Notes: generated from the sequence alone by a model not told the origin. A stretch of DNA of 64,000 nt from CBDEUK01 sp965250225 (GCA_965250225.1 CBDFNQ010000027.1:62001-126000), one strand, 5' to 3'; positions 17,748-26,907 are shown, counted from the stretch's first letter. Made by a program: numbers and translations.

Positions 17748-18494
17748 ATGCTAAAAATCGGCGTTATCAGTTTATTTCCCGAAATGCTCAAGGCAGTGAC
17801 AGAATTTGGCATTACCGGGCGAGCAGTGACAAACAATTTGCTGGATGTGAGTAGTTGGAATCCTCGTGATTTTACAGACGATGTACATCGCACAGTGGAT
17901 GACAGGCCTTATGGCGGTGGGCCGGGCATGATTATGCAGGCAGAGCCATTAAAAGATGCGATAGACTCTGCTAGAAAGATATTACCATCAGCAAAAGTAT
18001 TGTATTTGAGCCCACAAGGCAGACGTCTCGACCAGGAAGGTGTTACAGAACTGGCTACACAAGATGAGCTAATTTTGCTCTCTGGTCGTTATGAAGGTGT
18101 TGATGAACGTCTTATAAACGCGGAAGTCGATGAAGAATGGTCGATTGGCGATTATGTATTAAGTGGTGGTGAATTAGCAGCCATGGTATTGATAGATGCA
18201 CTGAGCAGAACTTTACCGGGGGCATTGGGACATGATGAATCTGCAAGTCAGGATTCTTTTTTTGAAGGACTCCTGGATTGCCCACATTACACCAGGCCAG
18301 AAGTATGGCAGGGTCATGAAGTACCAGAAATTCTACTGAGTGGCAATCACGAAGCGATTCGGAAGTGGCGACTAAAACAGGCATTAGGCCAAACCTGGTT
18401 ACGTCGCCCAGACTTGTTGGACAACAAGGTGCTGGATCAGGAACAACAGATTTTATTAGACGAATTTAAAGACGAACATTTAAGAAATAATTGA
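17748..18494 (+). CDS. trmD: tRNA (guanine-N1)-methyltransferase TrmD
   Basis: A 248-residue SPOUT methyltransferase making m1G37 in tRNA with SAM. It has the SAM-binding trefoil knot (LLSGRYEGVDERL, WSIGDYVLSGGELAAMV) and the N-terminal DDRPYGGGPGMIMQAEPL. Its ATG directly follows the rimM stop. Confidence 0.97.
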   Translation: MLKIGVISLFPEMLKAVTEFGITGRAVTNNLLDVSSWNPRDFTDDVHRTVDDRPYGGGPGMIMQAEPLKDAIDSARKILPSAKVLYLSPQGRRLDQEGVTELATQDELILLSGRYEGVDERLINAEVDEEWSIGDYVLSGGELAAMVLIDALSRTLPGALGHDESASQDSFFEGLLDCPHYTRPEVWQGHEVPEILLSGNHEAIRKWRLKQALGQTWLRRPDLLDNKVLDQEQQILLDEFKDEHLRNN

Positions 18495-18517
18495 AATATA
18501 TTTGTGGAGTTAAGGCA

Positions 18518-18874
18518 ATGAGTAACATTATTCAGGAATTAGAAGCAGAACAAATGAACAAAGAGATCCCCGAATTTAGTCCGGGTGATACTGTGGTGGT
18601 TCAGGTTCGAGTAAAAGAGGGTGAACGGGAAAGATTACAGGCCTATGAAGGCGTGGTTATTGCCAAGAAAAATCGCGGCCTGAATTCCTCGTTTACCGTT
18701 CGCAAAATTTCATACGGTGAAGGTGTTGAGCGTGTATTCCAGACCTATAGCAAAAGCGTAGCTGAAATTCAGGTCAAACGTCGCGGTGATGTGCGTCGCG
18801 CAAAACTTTATTACATGCGTGGCTTACAAGGTAAGGCTGCCCGTATTAAGGAAAAAATCAAGACCTCTAAATAA
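18518..18874 (+). CDS. rplS: 50S ribosomal protein L19
   Basis: A 118-residue L19 (MSNIIQELEAEQMNKEIPEF; PGDTVVVQVRVKEG; GVERVFQTYSKSV). The ATG at 18518 is chosen, with GGAG 9-12 bases upstream, rather than the longer frame from 18491, which overlaps trmD. Last gene of the ribosomal operon. Confidence 0.97.
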   Translation: MSNIIQELEAEQMNKEIPEFSPGDTVVVQVRVKEGERERLQAYEGVVIAKKNRGLNSSFTVRKISYGEGVERVFQTYSKSVAEIQVKRRGDVRRAKLYYMRGLQGKAARIKEKIKTSK

Positions 18875-18891
18875 GTCCTTTTCAGCATTCC

Positions 18892-18930
18892 AGTTTAAGA
18901 CTACGATAAGTCAAATCGTGGTCTTAAACT
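18892..18930 (+). terminator. long hairpin after rplS
   Basis: 18892-18908 and 18914-18930 form a 17-bp stem (15 pairs, core GTTTAAGAC / GTCTTAAAC) with a 5-base loop. There is no strong T-tract, and the hairpin ends one base before the ogt ATG, so it may either terminate the ribosomal operon or modulate ogt translation. Confidence 0.55.
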
Positions 18931-18931
18931 T

Positions 18932-19405
18932 ATGAATTCAATTACCCACTCATACACCGCTGTTTATTTCTCACCCGTGGGAACACTGGGTATTCAATTT
19001 CAGAAACAGAAATTTAGTCATATTGATTGGCTTGCCAGGAACCTGGATTATTCTATTTCTGAAACAGACAACACATCATTCATCATTCAAACATTGGATA
19101 GTTATTTTCAGCATGGAGAATGGGAGGCAACGATTCCAATTGAATGGCAAGGAACAGGGTTTCAACAACGAGTCTGGAAATCTCTGTTAGCAATTCCTTA
19201 TGGTCAAACGAAAACTTACGGCGAAGTAGCCAAAGAACTCAATACCAGCAGTCGCGCAGTAGGCCAGGCCTGCAAACGAAATCGTATTCCGATTTTGATC
19301 CCCTGTCATCGAGTCGTTGCACGTGATCACATTGGCGGTTTTTTTGGCAAGGCCGAACATTCACATATTAAAGAATGGTTACTCAATCATGAGGCAAGAC
19401 ATTGA
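18932..19405 (+). CDS. ogt: methylated-DNA--[protein]-cysteine S-methyltransferase
   Basis: A 157-residue suicidal DNA repair enzyme for O6-methylguanine. The active-site motif IPCHRVV with its Cys acceptor and the recognition-helix region TSSRAVGQACKRNRIPI are present, and the N-terminal ribonuclease-like domain is degenerate but complete. Its stop overlaps the xerD start (TTGA). Its ATG lies right behind the rplS hairpin. Confidence 0.95.
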   Translation: MNSITHSYTAVYFSPVGTLGIQFQKQKFSHIDWLARNLDYSISETDNTSFIIQTLDSYFQHGEWEATIPIEWQGTGFQQRVWKSLLAIPYGQTKTYGEVAKELNTSSRAVGQACKRNRIPILIPCHRVVARDHIGGFFGKAEHSHIKEWLLNHEARH

Positions 19406-20307
19406 GTGACACAAAAATTCCAGACGAATCGTTGTCACTAATCGATAACTTCCTGGATGCGCTTTGGATGGAACGTGGTGTAAGTGATAACACCTTATCC
19501 GCCTACCGTCATGATTTGAAACATTTCAATCATTGGCTGATCAAACAAGACAAATTTTTGCTTACAACCAGAGAGGATGACATCAGGATCTATCTGGCTT
19601 CATTGAACAAGCACTCTGTGCGAACGGTCAGTCGACGTCTTTCTTCACTCAGGCAGTTTTACTATTATTATTTGAGAGAAGGGCGCGTTGAATCCGATCC
19701 CACAGCTACGATCGAATCGCCAAAGTTGGGAAGACCCTTGCCCAAATCCTTGACCGAAGAAGAAGTTGATAGTTTACTCAATGCACCGAATCTAGAAGAT
19801 ACTCTGGGACTCAGGGATAAAGCCATGTTAGAGATACTCTACGCAACAGGCGTACGTGTATCAGAATTAGTCGGTTTAAATTTAAGCCAGTTAAATTTAC
19901 GCCAGGGCGTGATTCGAGTAATGGGCAAGGGCAGCAAAGAACGACTCGTACCACTTGGCGAAGAAGCAATGGATCATCTTGAAATCTATCTCAAGCAATC
20001 CAGATCATTGTTATTGAAAGGCAAACCGTGTGAAGCATTATTCCCAAGTCAACGAGGCCAGGCCATGACCCGTCAAACGTTTTGGCACATCATTAAACGC
20101 TACACTAAACAAGCTGATATTAGCAAACTACTGTCGCCGCATGTCTTGCGTCATGCCTTTGCCACACATTTATTGAATCACGGAGCAGATTTAAGAGTGG
20201 TGCAAATGTTGCTCGGACACAGTGATATCTCAACCACACAAATTTATACCCACGTCGCTAAAGAACGCTTGAAAGATCTACATGCGCAGCATCATCCCAG
20301 AGGGTAG
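19402..20307 (+). CDS. xerD: site-specific tyrosine recombinase XerD
   Basis: A 301-residue phage-integrase-family recombinase that resolves chromosome dimers at dif with XerC and FtsK. The catalytic set is visible: Arg in ATGVRVSELVGL, Lys in GKGSKERLVPLG, HxxR in SPHVLRHAFATHLLNHGADL, His/Trp position in QMLLGHSDISTTQIYTHV and Tyr in IYTHV. The start is TTG at 19402, overlapping ogt by 4 nt. Named XerD rather than XerC by its N-terminal pattern. Confidence 0.92.
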   Translation: MSDTKIPDESLSLIDNFLDALWMERGVSDNTLSAYRHDLKHFNHWLIKQDKFLLTTREDDIRIYLASLNKHSVRTVSRRLSSLRQFYYYYLREGRVESDPTATIESPKLGRPLPKSLTEEEVDSLLNAPNLEDTLGLRDKAMLEILYATGVRVSELVGLNLSQLNLRQGVIRVMGKGSKERLVPLGEEAMDHLEIYLKQSRSLLLKGKPCEALFPSQRGQAMTRQTFWHIIKRYTKQADISKLLSPHVLRHAFATHLLNHGADLRVVQMLLGHSDISTTQIYTHVAKERLKDLHAQHHPRG

Positions 20308-20339
20308 AGTCTCAAATTTCTGAAACTTATTTTTTATAT

Positions 20340-20366
20340 TCACCCATTTGGGTGATGTTTTTTCAA
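20340..20366 (+). terminator. putative terminator after xerD
   Basis: CACCC-ATTT-GGGTG, extended by flanking A/T pairs, followed by TGTTTTTT. A short but well-formed rho-independent terminator 33 bp after xerD. Confidence 0.65.
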
Positions 20367-20464
20367 ACAGATATTGTTAATGTGTCATAGGCATATCGAA
20401 TGAAAATAGAAAATTTAAACAATGACTGATTTACGCTATCCGAGTAAAGATGGATAAAATAACC

Positions 20465-20604
20465 ATGTCAGTCAAAGATAAAATCATCAATTTAACACCG
20501 GACATGGCCGTGACAGTTGAAATGAATAGGGCGAGCGGCGATTCATTGAATTCTTACTCAGCCCGTTATTGAGATACAAGAATGAATCGGTATGTGAACG
20601 ATAA
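20465..20604 (+). pseudogene. C-terminal remnant of an HlyD-family type I secretion adaptor
   Basis: The frame from 20465 reads KIINLTPDMAVTVEMN, and after a frameshift near 20530 the sequence continues ERRFIEFLLSPLLRYKNESV to TAA at 20602-20604. This is the characteristic C-terminal end of HlyD/PrtE periplasmic adaptors (LTPGMxVxVEI..RRVIEYLLSPL). The rest of the gene and any ABC exporter are missing. Confidence 0.7.
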
Positions 20605-20669
20605 TAATATTAGGTATATGACAATTGATATTAATCTATGACAATAGGCTAATGATGAGCCATATATTA

Positions 20670-20705
20670 AGTTATAAGCAAAGTGTTGACTAAATGCTTA
20701 TAACT
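20670..20705. repeat. 11-bp perfect inverted repeat upstream of transposase-like gene
   Basis: AGTTATAAGCA (20670-20680) and TGCTTATAACT (20695-20705) are exact reverse complements around a 14-base spacer, 85 bp before the transposase-like gene. It could be an operator or the hairpin recognised by the protein. Apart from this site, the terminator and the HlyD remnant, nothing else was seen in 20308-20789. Confidence 0.6.
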
Positions 20706-20789
20706 GATGATAAATAATTAATATTGATTGCGAAATAATCATTGATGTCATAACCTGTAACTATCATAAACCTAAAAGGAAGTAGGCCA

Positions 20790-21584
20790 ATGTCAGAACA
20801 ACCAAGGAAAGAATCTCCCTGCTCGCTCTACCACATCACCTCCAGCGGCAATCATAATCCCAAATTATTTTCGTTTGATGCGGATCGCAAAGTATTTCTC
20901 AAGCTGTTTGAACAAACTTGTAAGAATTATCACTGGCGTGTTTATGCCTGGTGTTTAATGGATAATTATTATCAACTGGTGATTAAAACGACAAGGTCTA
21001 ATTTAACCCGTGGCATGGGACACCTGACTGGTGTTTATACCCAGATGTTCAACAGAAAACATCAACGTATTGGTGATATTTTCCAAAATGATTATAAGGC
21101 GGTTCTTATAGATAAAAATAATCATCTATTAGAAGCTGTTCGCTATGTGTTATTAAATCCTGTTCGATCCAACATGAGTAAAACTGCGGGTCAATATCTG
21201 TGGAGCAGTTATTGGCCAATGATTGGAAAAACCATTAAACCTGATTGTTTGGAGAAAGACAGGATATTAAATTTATTTGATAAATGTGTAATAACAGGTC
21301 AGAAAAAATTTATTCAATTTATCAGAGAAGGAAAAAATCAACGCTCTGTTTGGGAACACCCGGGGAAACAATTTAAACACTCAATAAATATTGAGTTATC
21401 AGACATGCAGGAGGTGCGGCGACATCAATCAATAAAGCCTCACCAATATTATTTATCAAAACAAAGCTATCAAAATTCTGTAATTCATTCAGTCCATAAT
21501 AGAGGTGGTTTCACACAGAAAGAAATAACTGATTATTTTGGATCGAACTACAGTAATGTCAGCAAAGTCATGAAGAAATACTAA
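20790..21584 (+). CDS. Y1/REP-associated transposase-like protein with degenerate HUH motif
   Basis: A 264-residue protein with the architecture of REP-associated tyrosine transposases: SLYHITSSGN near the N-terminus, a central WCLMDNYYQLVIKT, NDYKAVLIDKNNHLLE, VRYVLLNPVRSNM, and a C-terminal helix-turn-helix (GGFTQKEITDYFGSNYSNVS). The expected metal-binding HUH (MxNHxHLL) is MDNYYQL here at residues 57-63, so both histidines are gone while the frame is intact. It may be an inactive or domesticated DNA-binding derivative. RBS is AAAGGAAG before the ATG. Confidence 0.85.
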   Translation: MSEQPRKESPCSLYHITSSGNHNPKLFSFDADRKVFLKLFEQTCKNYHWRVYAWCLMDNYYQLVIKTTRSNLTRGMGHLTGVYTQMFNRKHQRIGDIFQNDYKAVLIDKNNHLLEAVRYVLLNPVRSNMSKTAGQYLWSSYWPMIGKTIKPDCLEKDRILNLFDKCVITGQKKFIQFIREGKNQRSVWEHPGKQFKHSINIELSDMQEVRRHQSIKPHQYYLSKQSYQNSVIHSVHNRGGFTQKEITDYFGSNYSNVSKVMKKY

Positions 21585-21665
21585 GCATAAATACAAATAA
21601 AGTGATTAAAAAATGAATATTTTCAAGATTCAGCACCTGACTCTAAAAATTATACAGGAGGCATT

Positions 21666-21782
21666 ATGAGTGGAATTATTTTATTAATATTTTTGGTGGT
21701 ATTTGATGTTCAAGCTGCAGGCAATTTGAATATTTCACAAGCACAACAGGATGATGTGCAGTCTGTCATAGCAGTGGCGTGA
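21666..21782 (+). CDS. tiny exported peptide or gene remnant, 38 aa
   Basis: ATG at 21666 behind a strong RBS (CAGGAGG). It encodes a signal-peptide-like start (SGIILLIFLVVFDVQAAG) and a short polar tail ending at TGA. No family is recognised. It may be a short secreted peptide or the truncated start of an exported protein. Confidence 0.35.
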   Translation: MSGIILLIFLVVFDVQAAGNLNISQAQQDDVQSVIAVA

Positions 21783-21926
21783 GCTGCCTAGGGTAGTCAT
21801 AATGGTGATACAATACTACTGTCGTGTTTAGCGCGTCGTTTACAGTGTTAGTTTCTCAAAGGTTTTTTGTAATATTGCCAGTAATAATATCAAAGAATAT
21901 TTGAACCTATTTTATAATTATCTGGC

Positions 21927-23141
21927 TTATTTAGAAGTCAGTTTTTTGAAGCACCATTTAATTCCATGAATGGTAAACTTTCCAATGTAGACAAGGAATG
22001 GCATTGGGTCTCTGAGACTAAACCATGCCCCTTCTTCCAGGTTTTTAAATGATTTAATCCAGTCCATGAATTTTAACGTTCCTTCAGTATAGTAATCGTA
22101 TGAAGAAATAAGATCATAATCTTCAATAATCCAACGACGACCCTCCCTCGGTATAATGTCTGGCTGTGTTTGGCCAGTTAGATCAAGATAAAGACTACGG
22201 ATAACATCCATATTATTTTCTGCTACGAAAATTCTGAACGCCTGTCCAACTCGGGGATTGATATCAAGAACCTTATATTTATCATCTCTGGGATCCAGGC
22301 GATAACCAATATCAAGAATGCCTCTATAGTCAATTGCTTTCATGAGGCGGATGGTTTTTTCTGCAACTCTTTCGTGCCATCGACATTCACCTAATGAGGC
22401 ACAACCAATATGTACAGGAAACTGACGGACTTTATGTCCTGTGAATGCGGACAGGCAATCGGACTCTTCATTAAAATAGCCGTTAAAAATATAAACTTGA
22501 TCGTCATCACCGGGAATGAGTTCCTGAAACATTAGATTAGGATCGTCTGGGTTTTCTAGGGCATGGTAGTGTTCTAGTAATTCAGATTCATTTTGAACGA
22601 CAACCATCTTTTTGCCTGTTCGTTCCATTAATTTGTTTCCATCAATGGCTTTCAGCATTATTGGGTATTGTAATTCTGGAAGCGCTTGATTCACTTCCTC
22701 AATGTTTTTTGGAGCAATGACATCGGGTGTTGGAACTTGATGTTCAAGTGCCATTTCAAACATGCTTTGTTTGTTGGAAAGCCTGTCAAGTAAATCACCT
22801 GAATTAACAGGAAACATATAATGCTCAGATAATATTTTAGAATTTTCTGCGACGAATACTGACAAGTCGTCAGAGGTTGGGATCAGTATTGTTTTTTCAC
22901 CAATAATTTTAGACAGCGCTAAAACATAATCCAGATAGTCAGCGGGTTCTGTTGGATTGAAATCCTTGATGAAATATTGTTTAAGATATTTTGACCGTAG
23001 TTCTGAATCGGTTTCATTCTCATTTACGCCATAAATTGGTACACCAAGTTGACCAAGTGTACGCATAATGGCAAGAGCACCTAACTTGCAACCGAGTATG
23101 AGGACAGGCGTTGTCCAGGTTTTGCCATAATTCTGTATCAT
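21927..23141 (-). CDS. ATP-grasp ligase linked to comAB
   Basis: A 404-residue ATP-grasp enzyme. There is an N-terminal Rossmann-like domain (PVLILGCKLGALAIMRTLGQLG), the central ATP lid (YPIMLKAIDG), MFQELIPGDDDQVYIFNGYF, and the metal-binding acidic/Asn motif KVLDINPRVGQAFRIF. Such enzymes join a carboxylate to an amine or thiol via an acyl phosphate. It is the last gene after comA and comB, 25 bp behind comB, so the substrate is plausibly sulfolactate or a product made from it. The actual reaction is unknown. The C-terminus (YIGKFTIHGIKWCFKKL) is hydrophobic/basic and may touch the membrane. Confidence 0.75.
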   Translation of the reverse strand: MIQNYGKTWTTPVLILGCKLGALAIMRTLGQLGVPIYGVNENETDSELRSKYLKQYFIKDFNPTEPADYLDYVLALSKIIGEKTILIPTSDDLSVFVAENSKILSEHYMFPVNSGDLLDRLSNKQSMFEMALEHQVPTPDVIAPKNIEEVNQALPELQYPIMLKAIDGNKLMERTGKKMVVVQNESELLEHYHALENPDDPNLMFQELIPGDDDQVYIFNGYFNEESDCLSAFTGHKVRQFPVHIGCASLGECRWHERVAEKTIRLMKAIDYRGILDIGYRLDPRDDKYKVLDINPRVGQAFRIFVAENNMDVIRSLYLDLTGQTQPDIIPREGRRWIIEDYDLISSYDYYTEGTLKFMDWIKSFKNLEEGAWFSLRDPMPFLVYIGKFTIHGIKWCFKKLTSK

Positions 23142-23166
23142 AAAAAAAAATTAAAATATTAGTTGT

Positions 23167-23901
23167 TTAACGTGTGGCATCTTCGAAATGATCATCGACA
23201 TACTGAGGTACAACCTGTAAATCATCAACATGGTGAAGAATGAACTCAAGATCATGCATTTGACCAGATCGTTTTAAATAATCTGCGCTATCGCCTTCTC
23301 TTATCTCTTCAGGATCACAGCCGTCCCATTTATCGATAATTTTATTAGTATATTCATTCTCAGATTTATAACCGAGATTCAATAGTTGTTTACCTACCCA
23401 GGCACAACCTATCTGATCTTCAAGACGAAATTGACCACGTGTCCCTGCACCAATAATGGCAATTTTATCGTGTCTTTCCGATACGTGTTTTGCTATAGCT
23501 TTGTAGTTTCTTAAGCAAGAGAGATATGTTGCACAATTTTTTATCGCATTCATTACCAAGGGCATGCCTGAAGAGGATACTAATATGAGTGGTCTTCGAG
23601 TATTAGTAAAAAAACCAGAGGGAATATTACTGAGAGCCATGACCTGGACAGGGCTGTTGGTGAGGTCAAATCCGTAAGGCACATGCCCACCCATTTCTCC
23701 CATAAGTAATGGGTCTTTCAGTTTTTTTGCAAGAATGAAAGCTTCATCTGCACTACCGGCAGGGTATACGTCTCTCCCAAGATACAATGCTGTTGTTGCT
23801 GTTGTTGTCGCACGTATAACATCGATTGCGATAATGCAGTAGTCTTCAGGTTGGGGGTTTCTGTTGATTGAGAAGCAATCAATAATAAAGGTTTTACTCA
23901 T
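23167..23901 (-). CDS. comB: ComB-like 2-phosphosulfolactate phosphatase
   Basis: A 244-residue ComB-family protein. ComB hydrolyses (R)-2-phospho-3-sulfolactate to sulfolactate with Mg2+. The N-terminal IAIDVIRATTTATTAL, the MGEMGGHVPYGFDLTNSPVQV block and LILVSSSGMP, AIIGAGTRGQFRLEDQIG follow the family pattern. It is placed 7 bp downstream of comA in the same orientation, which gives the functional pairing. Confidence 0.82.
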   Translation of the reverse strand: MSKTFIIDCFSINRNPQPEDYCIIAIDVIRATTTATTALYLGRDVYPAGSADEAFILAKKLKDPLLMGEMGGHVPYGFDLTNSPVQVMALSNIPSGFFTNTRRPLILVSSSGMPLVMNAIKNCATYLSCLRNYKAIAKHVSERHDKIAIIGAGTRGQFRLEDQIGCAWVGKQLLNLGYKSENEYTNKIIDKWDGCDPEEIREGDSADYLKRSGQMHDLEFILHHVDDLQVVPQYVDDHFEDATR

Positions 23902-23908
23902 AAGTATT

Positions 23909-24739
23909 TTATTTTATATCAGCACTTGTTACGTTAGCGCCAGCAGGGCGAAGATTGTCATGCATGAATGCATCTGAATGCAAACCACGTCGGTATATTT
24001 CAACGCGAAGGACTTCTTCTAATCTGACATTACAGAGTTCTACTTCTGGGCCATAGTGTCGGATAAAAGCAAACTGGCTGCTTTTGTTGGGTGCTTCAAA
24101 AATTAGGTTATCCAGGCCAAAGGCTTCTACAATTGTGTCAGCACCTTGGAGATCCAGGTTGCCATGAGCATCAAACAATCCGACATTTTCGGCACTTTCA
24201 CGTGCTTCAACCACCAGTTTTTTTGTGCCTGCCCCCAGCCATGCTTTGCCCTGTTCTATAATAGCGACGAGAACTTGTGGTGTGAATGGCCCAGAATGTT
24301 TATCACCGATCTCAAAAAGTACATCAAGGCCTCGTTCATTAGCCATTGCAAGTACCTTTTCCGGAGATAAATGTAAATCAATAAAACCTGCACCAGCTTC
24401 AATACGTGTAAACCCAAGTCCAGCACAAAGGTTTAGATAATTATCCAGCTGATTGCAGGATGCTGCTACTTCAAATGGTCCGCCGCCTGTACCGACAGGA
24501 ATTCCATGTTTTTTTGCGACAGCGACTTTGTCTTTGGTTATTTGCTCATTGCATACTTGCCAACAGGCCATTGAGAGTTTGAGTGTGGACATCAAATGTC
24601 CACTTTGTTCAATATGTCCTTTGAGGGTCGAAAAATCATAACCTGGATCAAATGCCATGGTTTTAGCGGATATTTCGGGGACACCAATATCTTTAAGATA
24701 TTGTTTTGTAGAAGATCCGTCAGAAGTATTACTATTCAT
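23909..24739 (-). CDS. comA: ComA-like phosphosulfolactate synthase
   Basis: A 276-residue TIM-barrel protein of the ComA family, which adds sulfite to phosphoenolpyruvate to form phosphosulfolactate. Family segments seen are FDPGYDFSTLKGHIEQSG, VGTGGGPFEVAA, RIEAGAGFIDL, LFEIGDKHSG (with the expected Lys) and LIFEAPNKSSQF. It is the first gene of comA-comB-ATP-grasp. Members are used for coenzyme M in methanogens, for sulfolactate in Bacillus spores, and as XcbB1 in bacterial CoM synthesis; the other CoM genes are not present here. Confidence 0.82.
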   Translation of the reverse strand: MNSNTSDGSSTKQYLKDIGVPEISAKTMAFDPGYDFSTLKGHIEQSGHLMSTLKLSMACWQVCNEQITKDKVAVAKKHGIPVGTGGGPFEVAASCNQLDNYLNLCAGLGFTRIEAGAGFIDLHLSPEKVLAMANERGLDVLFEIGDKHSGPFTPQVLVAIIEQGKAWLGAGTKKLVVEARESAENVGLFDAHGNLDLQGADTIVEAFGLDNLIFEAPNKSSQFAFIRHYGPEVELCNVRLEEVLRVEIYRRGLHSDAFMHDNLRPAGANVTSADIK

Positions 24740-24970
24740 ATGTTAGGTATCCGAAACACTAAGAAAATTAATCACATGGGGCTTATTATTACATAATCTA
24801 TTTAACAAAGGATAAATTTATATAGATAAAATAGCGGCAGAACTATTTTTTTTGAAATTTAGTAAGTTCATCACACAACGTGGCTGATTGTTTATTTTTA
24901 TACACAGTAGAAGTTAAAGTGATTTCTTATTATTATATCTTAATATTTAATAACATTAATGAGATACAAA

Positions 24971-26758
24971 TCATTCTTCATGTATTGGAAGAACTGAATA
25001 TAACTCTTCCAGTGTCGTGAGTCCTTCGGCAACTTTATGCGCGCCGCTATAACGTAGTGATCGCATGTCGTTTTTCAAAGCAGCATCTCGCAATTGAACC
25101 AGTTCTACATCCTCAGTGATGAGTTTCTTCATTGCTTTATTCATCGTCATGGCCTCGTATATTCCCATGCGTCCTTTATAACCTGTGTGACGGCATTCAT
25201 CACAACCAACAGGCTCATATGTGTTTTCGGGGATTTTCAGTTTTAACGGATGACAAAATTGATTCCAGGCAACGGGATCAATTTCTTTTGCTTCTTTACA
25301 ATGTGGGCATAGGGTTCGTATTAGTCTTTGTGCCAACACACCCAGCATGGTTGTATTGATGAGAAATGGTTGAACTCCAATATCAATCAGACGGGTAATG
25401 GCTGCTGGTGCATCATTGGTATGCAAGGTAGAGAGTACTAAATGGCCAGTTAATGCAGCCTGTATAGCCATGTCCGCAGTTTCCCTGTCACGGATTTCGC
25501 CAATCATGATGATATCCGGATCCTGGCGTAATAAGGTTCGTACCCCGGAAGCAAAATCCACATCGATATTTTTTTGTACCTGCATTTGATTCAGTCGTTG
25601 GTCGACCATTTCGATCGGATCTTCAATCGTACAGACATTTAATTCCGGTTTGGCGAGTAATTTGAGTGCGGAGTACAGTGTCGTAGTTTTACCTGAGCCA
25701 GTTGGGCCAGTTACCAGAACGATCCCGTGTGGTTGTTCCGTCATGTGATCCCAGCATTCTTGATCATGGTGGGTAAAACCCAGTTGCTTAAAAGTTTTGA
25801 ATAGCATGTCCGGGTCAAAGATACGTAACACCATTTTTTCACCAAAGGCGGTGGGCATGGTCGAAAGACGCATTTCGACTTCTTTGCCAGAGGGTGATTT
25901 GGTTTTGATACGACCATCCTGCGGTCTTCGACGATCCGTCACATCCATACGCCCCAGTGATTTCAAGCGACTGGTAATGGCGTTCATGATCACCTCGGGA
26001 AATTCGTGGACGTTATGCATGATGCCATCTATGCGAAAACGTACCTTGCCTTTGTCTCGTCTGGGTTCAAGATGAATATCACTAGCGCGCTGTTCGAATG
26101 CAAACTGTAATAACCAGTCCACCAAGCTGACGACGTGACGATCATTCGCATCCGGCTCGCCCATCTTTCCGACTTCGATTAATTGTTCGAAATTAGTGAT
26201 CTTGGAAAGGGTTTCACCGGGTTTGTCTGAAACAGCCCCGAGGATTGAGCGGCTCAAGCTAAAGAATTCAACCAGATAACGATCCAGGTCTTTCGGACTA
26301 ACGACGACTCGTTTAATCGCTAGTTTGGCTATCTTGGACAGTTCTTCTTCCCAGGCATCGACGAAAGGTTCACTGGTTGCTATCGTCAGAACCGTGTCGG
26401 AGATGTGTACTGGCAGGATCTTAAGTTTGGCCGCGTAGGCTTGGGAAATGATGTTGGTAACTTTACTGAAATCAATTTTTAGTGGGTCAATACGCAGGTA
26501 TTCCTGACCGCATTTTTTTGCCAGCCAACGGGTTAATTCTTCGAGTGTCAGCGGGTAGGGTGGTTTGCTATTGCTTTGCCAATTTTGATCGGCAACGGTG
26601 ATGAGTGGATGTTCAGGTGATTTTTCATTTTGTTCGATCTTGCCAATAAGCTGCATGCTTTGTTGAGAAGTAATAACTTGGTCTCGCTGCAGTTGATCGA
26701 GCACATACTCGAGAGTTAGTCTTTGTTGCCCAGAGGGTTGTGAAACTGAATTTAACAT
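24971..26758 (-). CDS. PilB/GspE-family secretion ATPase
   Basis: A 595-residue traffic ATPase. An N-terminal MshEN/GspE-N-like region (residues 1-170) is followed by the ATPase core: Walker A GPTGSGKTTTLYSAL, Asp box GEIRDRETADMAIQAALTGH, His box LHTNDAPAAITRL, and a C4 zinc knuckle (CPHC and CDEC). Such ATPases power pilus extension or type II secretion. No pilC/pilD or gsp genes lie nearby, so it is an orphan copy whose machine cannot be named. Confidence 0.88.
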   Translation of the reverse strand: MLNSVSQPSGQQRLTLEYVLDQLQRDQVITSQQSMQLIGKIEQNEKSPEHPLITVADQNWQSNSKPPYPLTLEELTRWLAKKCGQEYLRIDPLKIDFSKVTNIISQAYAAKLKILPVHISDTVLTIATSEPFVDAWEEELSKIAKLAIKRVVVSPKDLDRYLVEFFSLSRSILGAVSDKPGETLSKITNFEQLIEVGKMGEPDANDRHVVSLVDWLLQFAFEQRASDIHLEPRRDKGKVRFRIDGIMHNVHEFPEVIMNAITSRLKSLGRMDVTDRRRPQDGRIKTKSPSGKEVEMRLSTMPTAFGEKMVLRIFDPDMLFKTFKQLGFTHHDQECWDHMTEQPHGIVLVTGPTGSGKTTTLYSALKLLAKPELNVCTIEDPIEMVDQRLNQMQVQKNIDVDFASGVRTLLRQDPDIIMIGEIRDRETADMAIQAALTGHLVLSTLHTNDAPAAITRLIDIGVQPFLINTTMLGVLAQRLIRTLCPHCKEAKEIDPVAWNQFCHPLKLKIPENTYEPVGCDECRHTGYKGRMGIYEAMTMNKAMKKLITEDVELVQLRDAALKNDMRSLRYSGAHKVAEGLTTLEELYSVLPIHEE

Positions 26759-26907
26759 TGCTTAATGCTAGCGTGAATTGTCAGGTAATTCCTGTTGTTT
26801 TCGGTAAATTGACACAGAACTTTCATTAATTTGGAACGGACAGATCAGATATTTGTCTGATAGAATCGCACGCTTGTGATGTTTCGTGTTTATTTTTGGA
26901 GTTATGT

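Noticed and set aside
21927..24739. Coenzyme M biosynthesis operon
   Set aside because: Only comA and comB are present; dehydrogenase, decarboxylase and sulfurylation genes, and the xcbC-E genes of the bacterial route, are missing.
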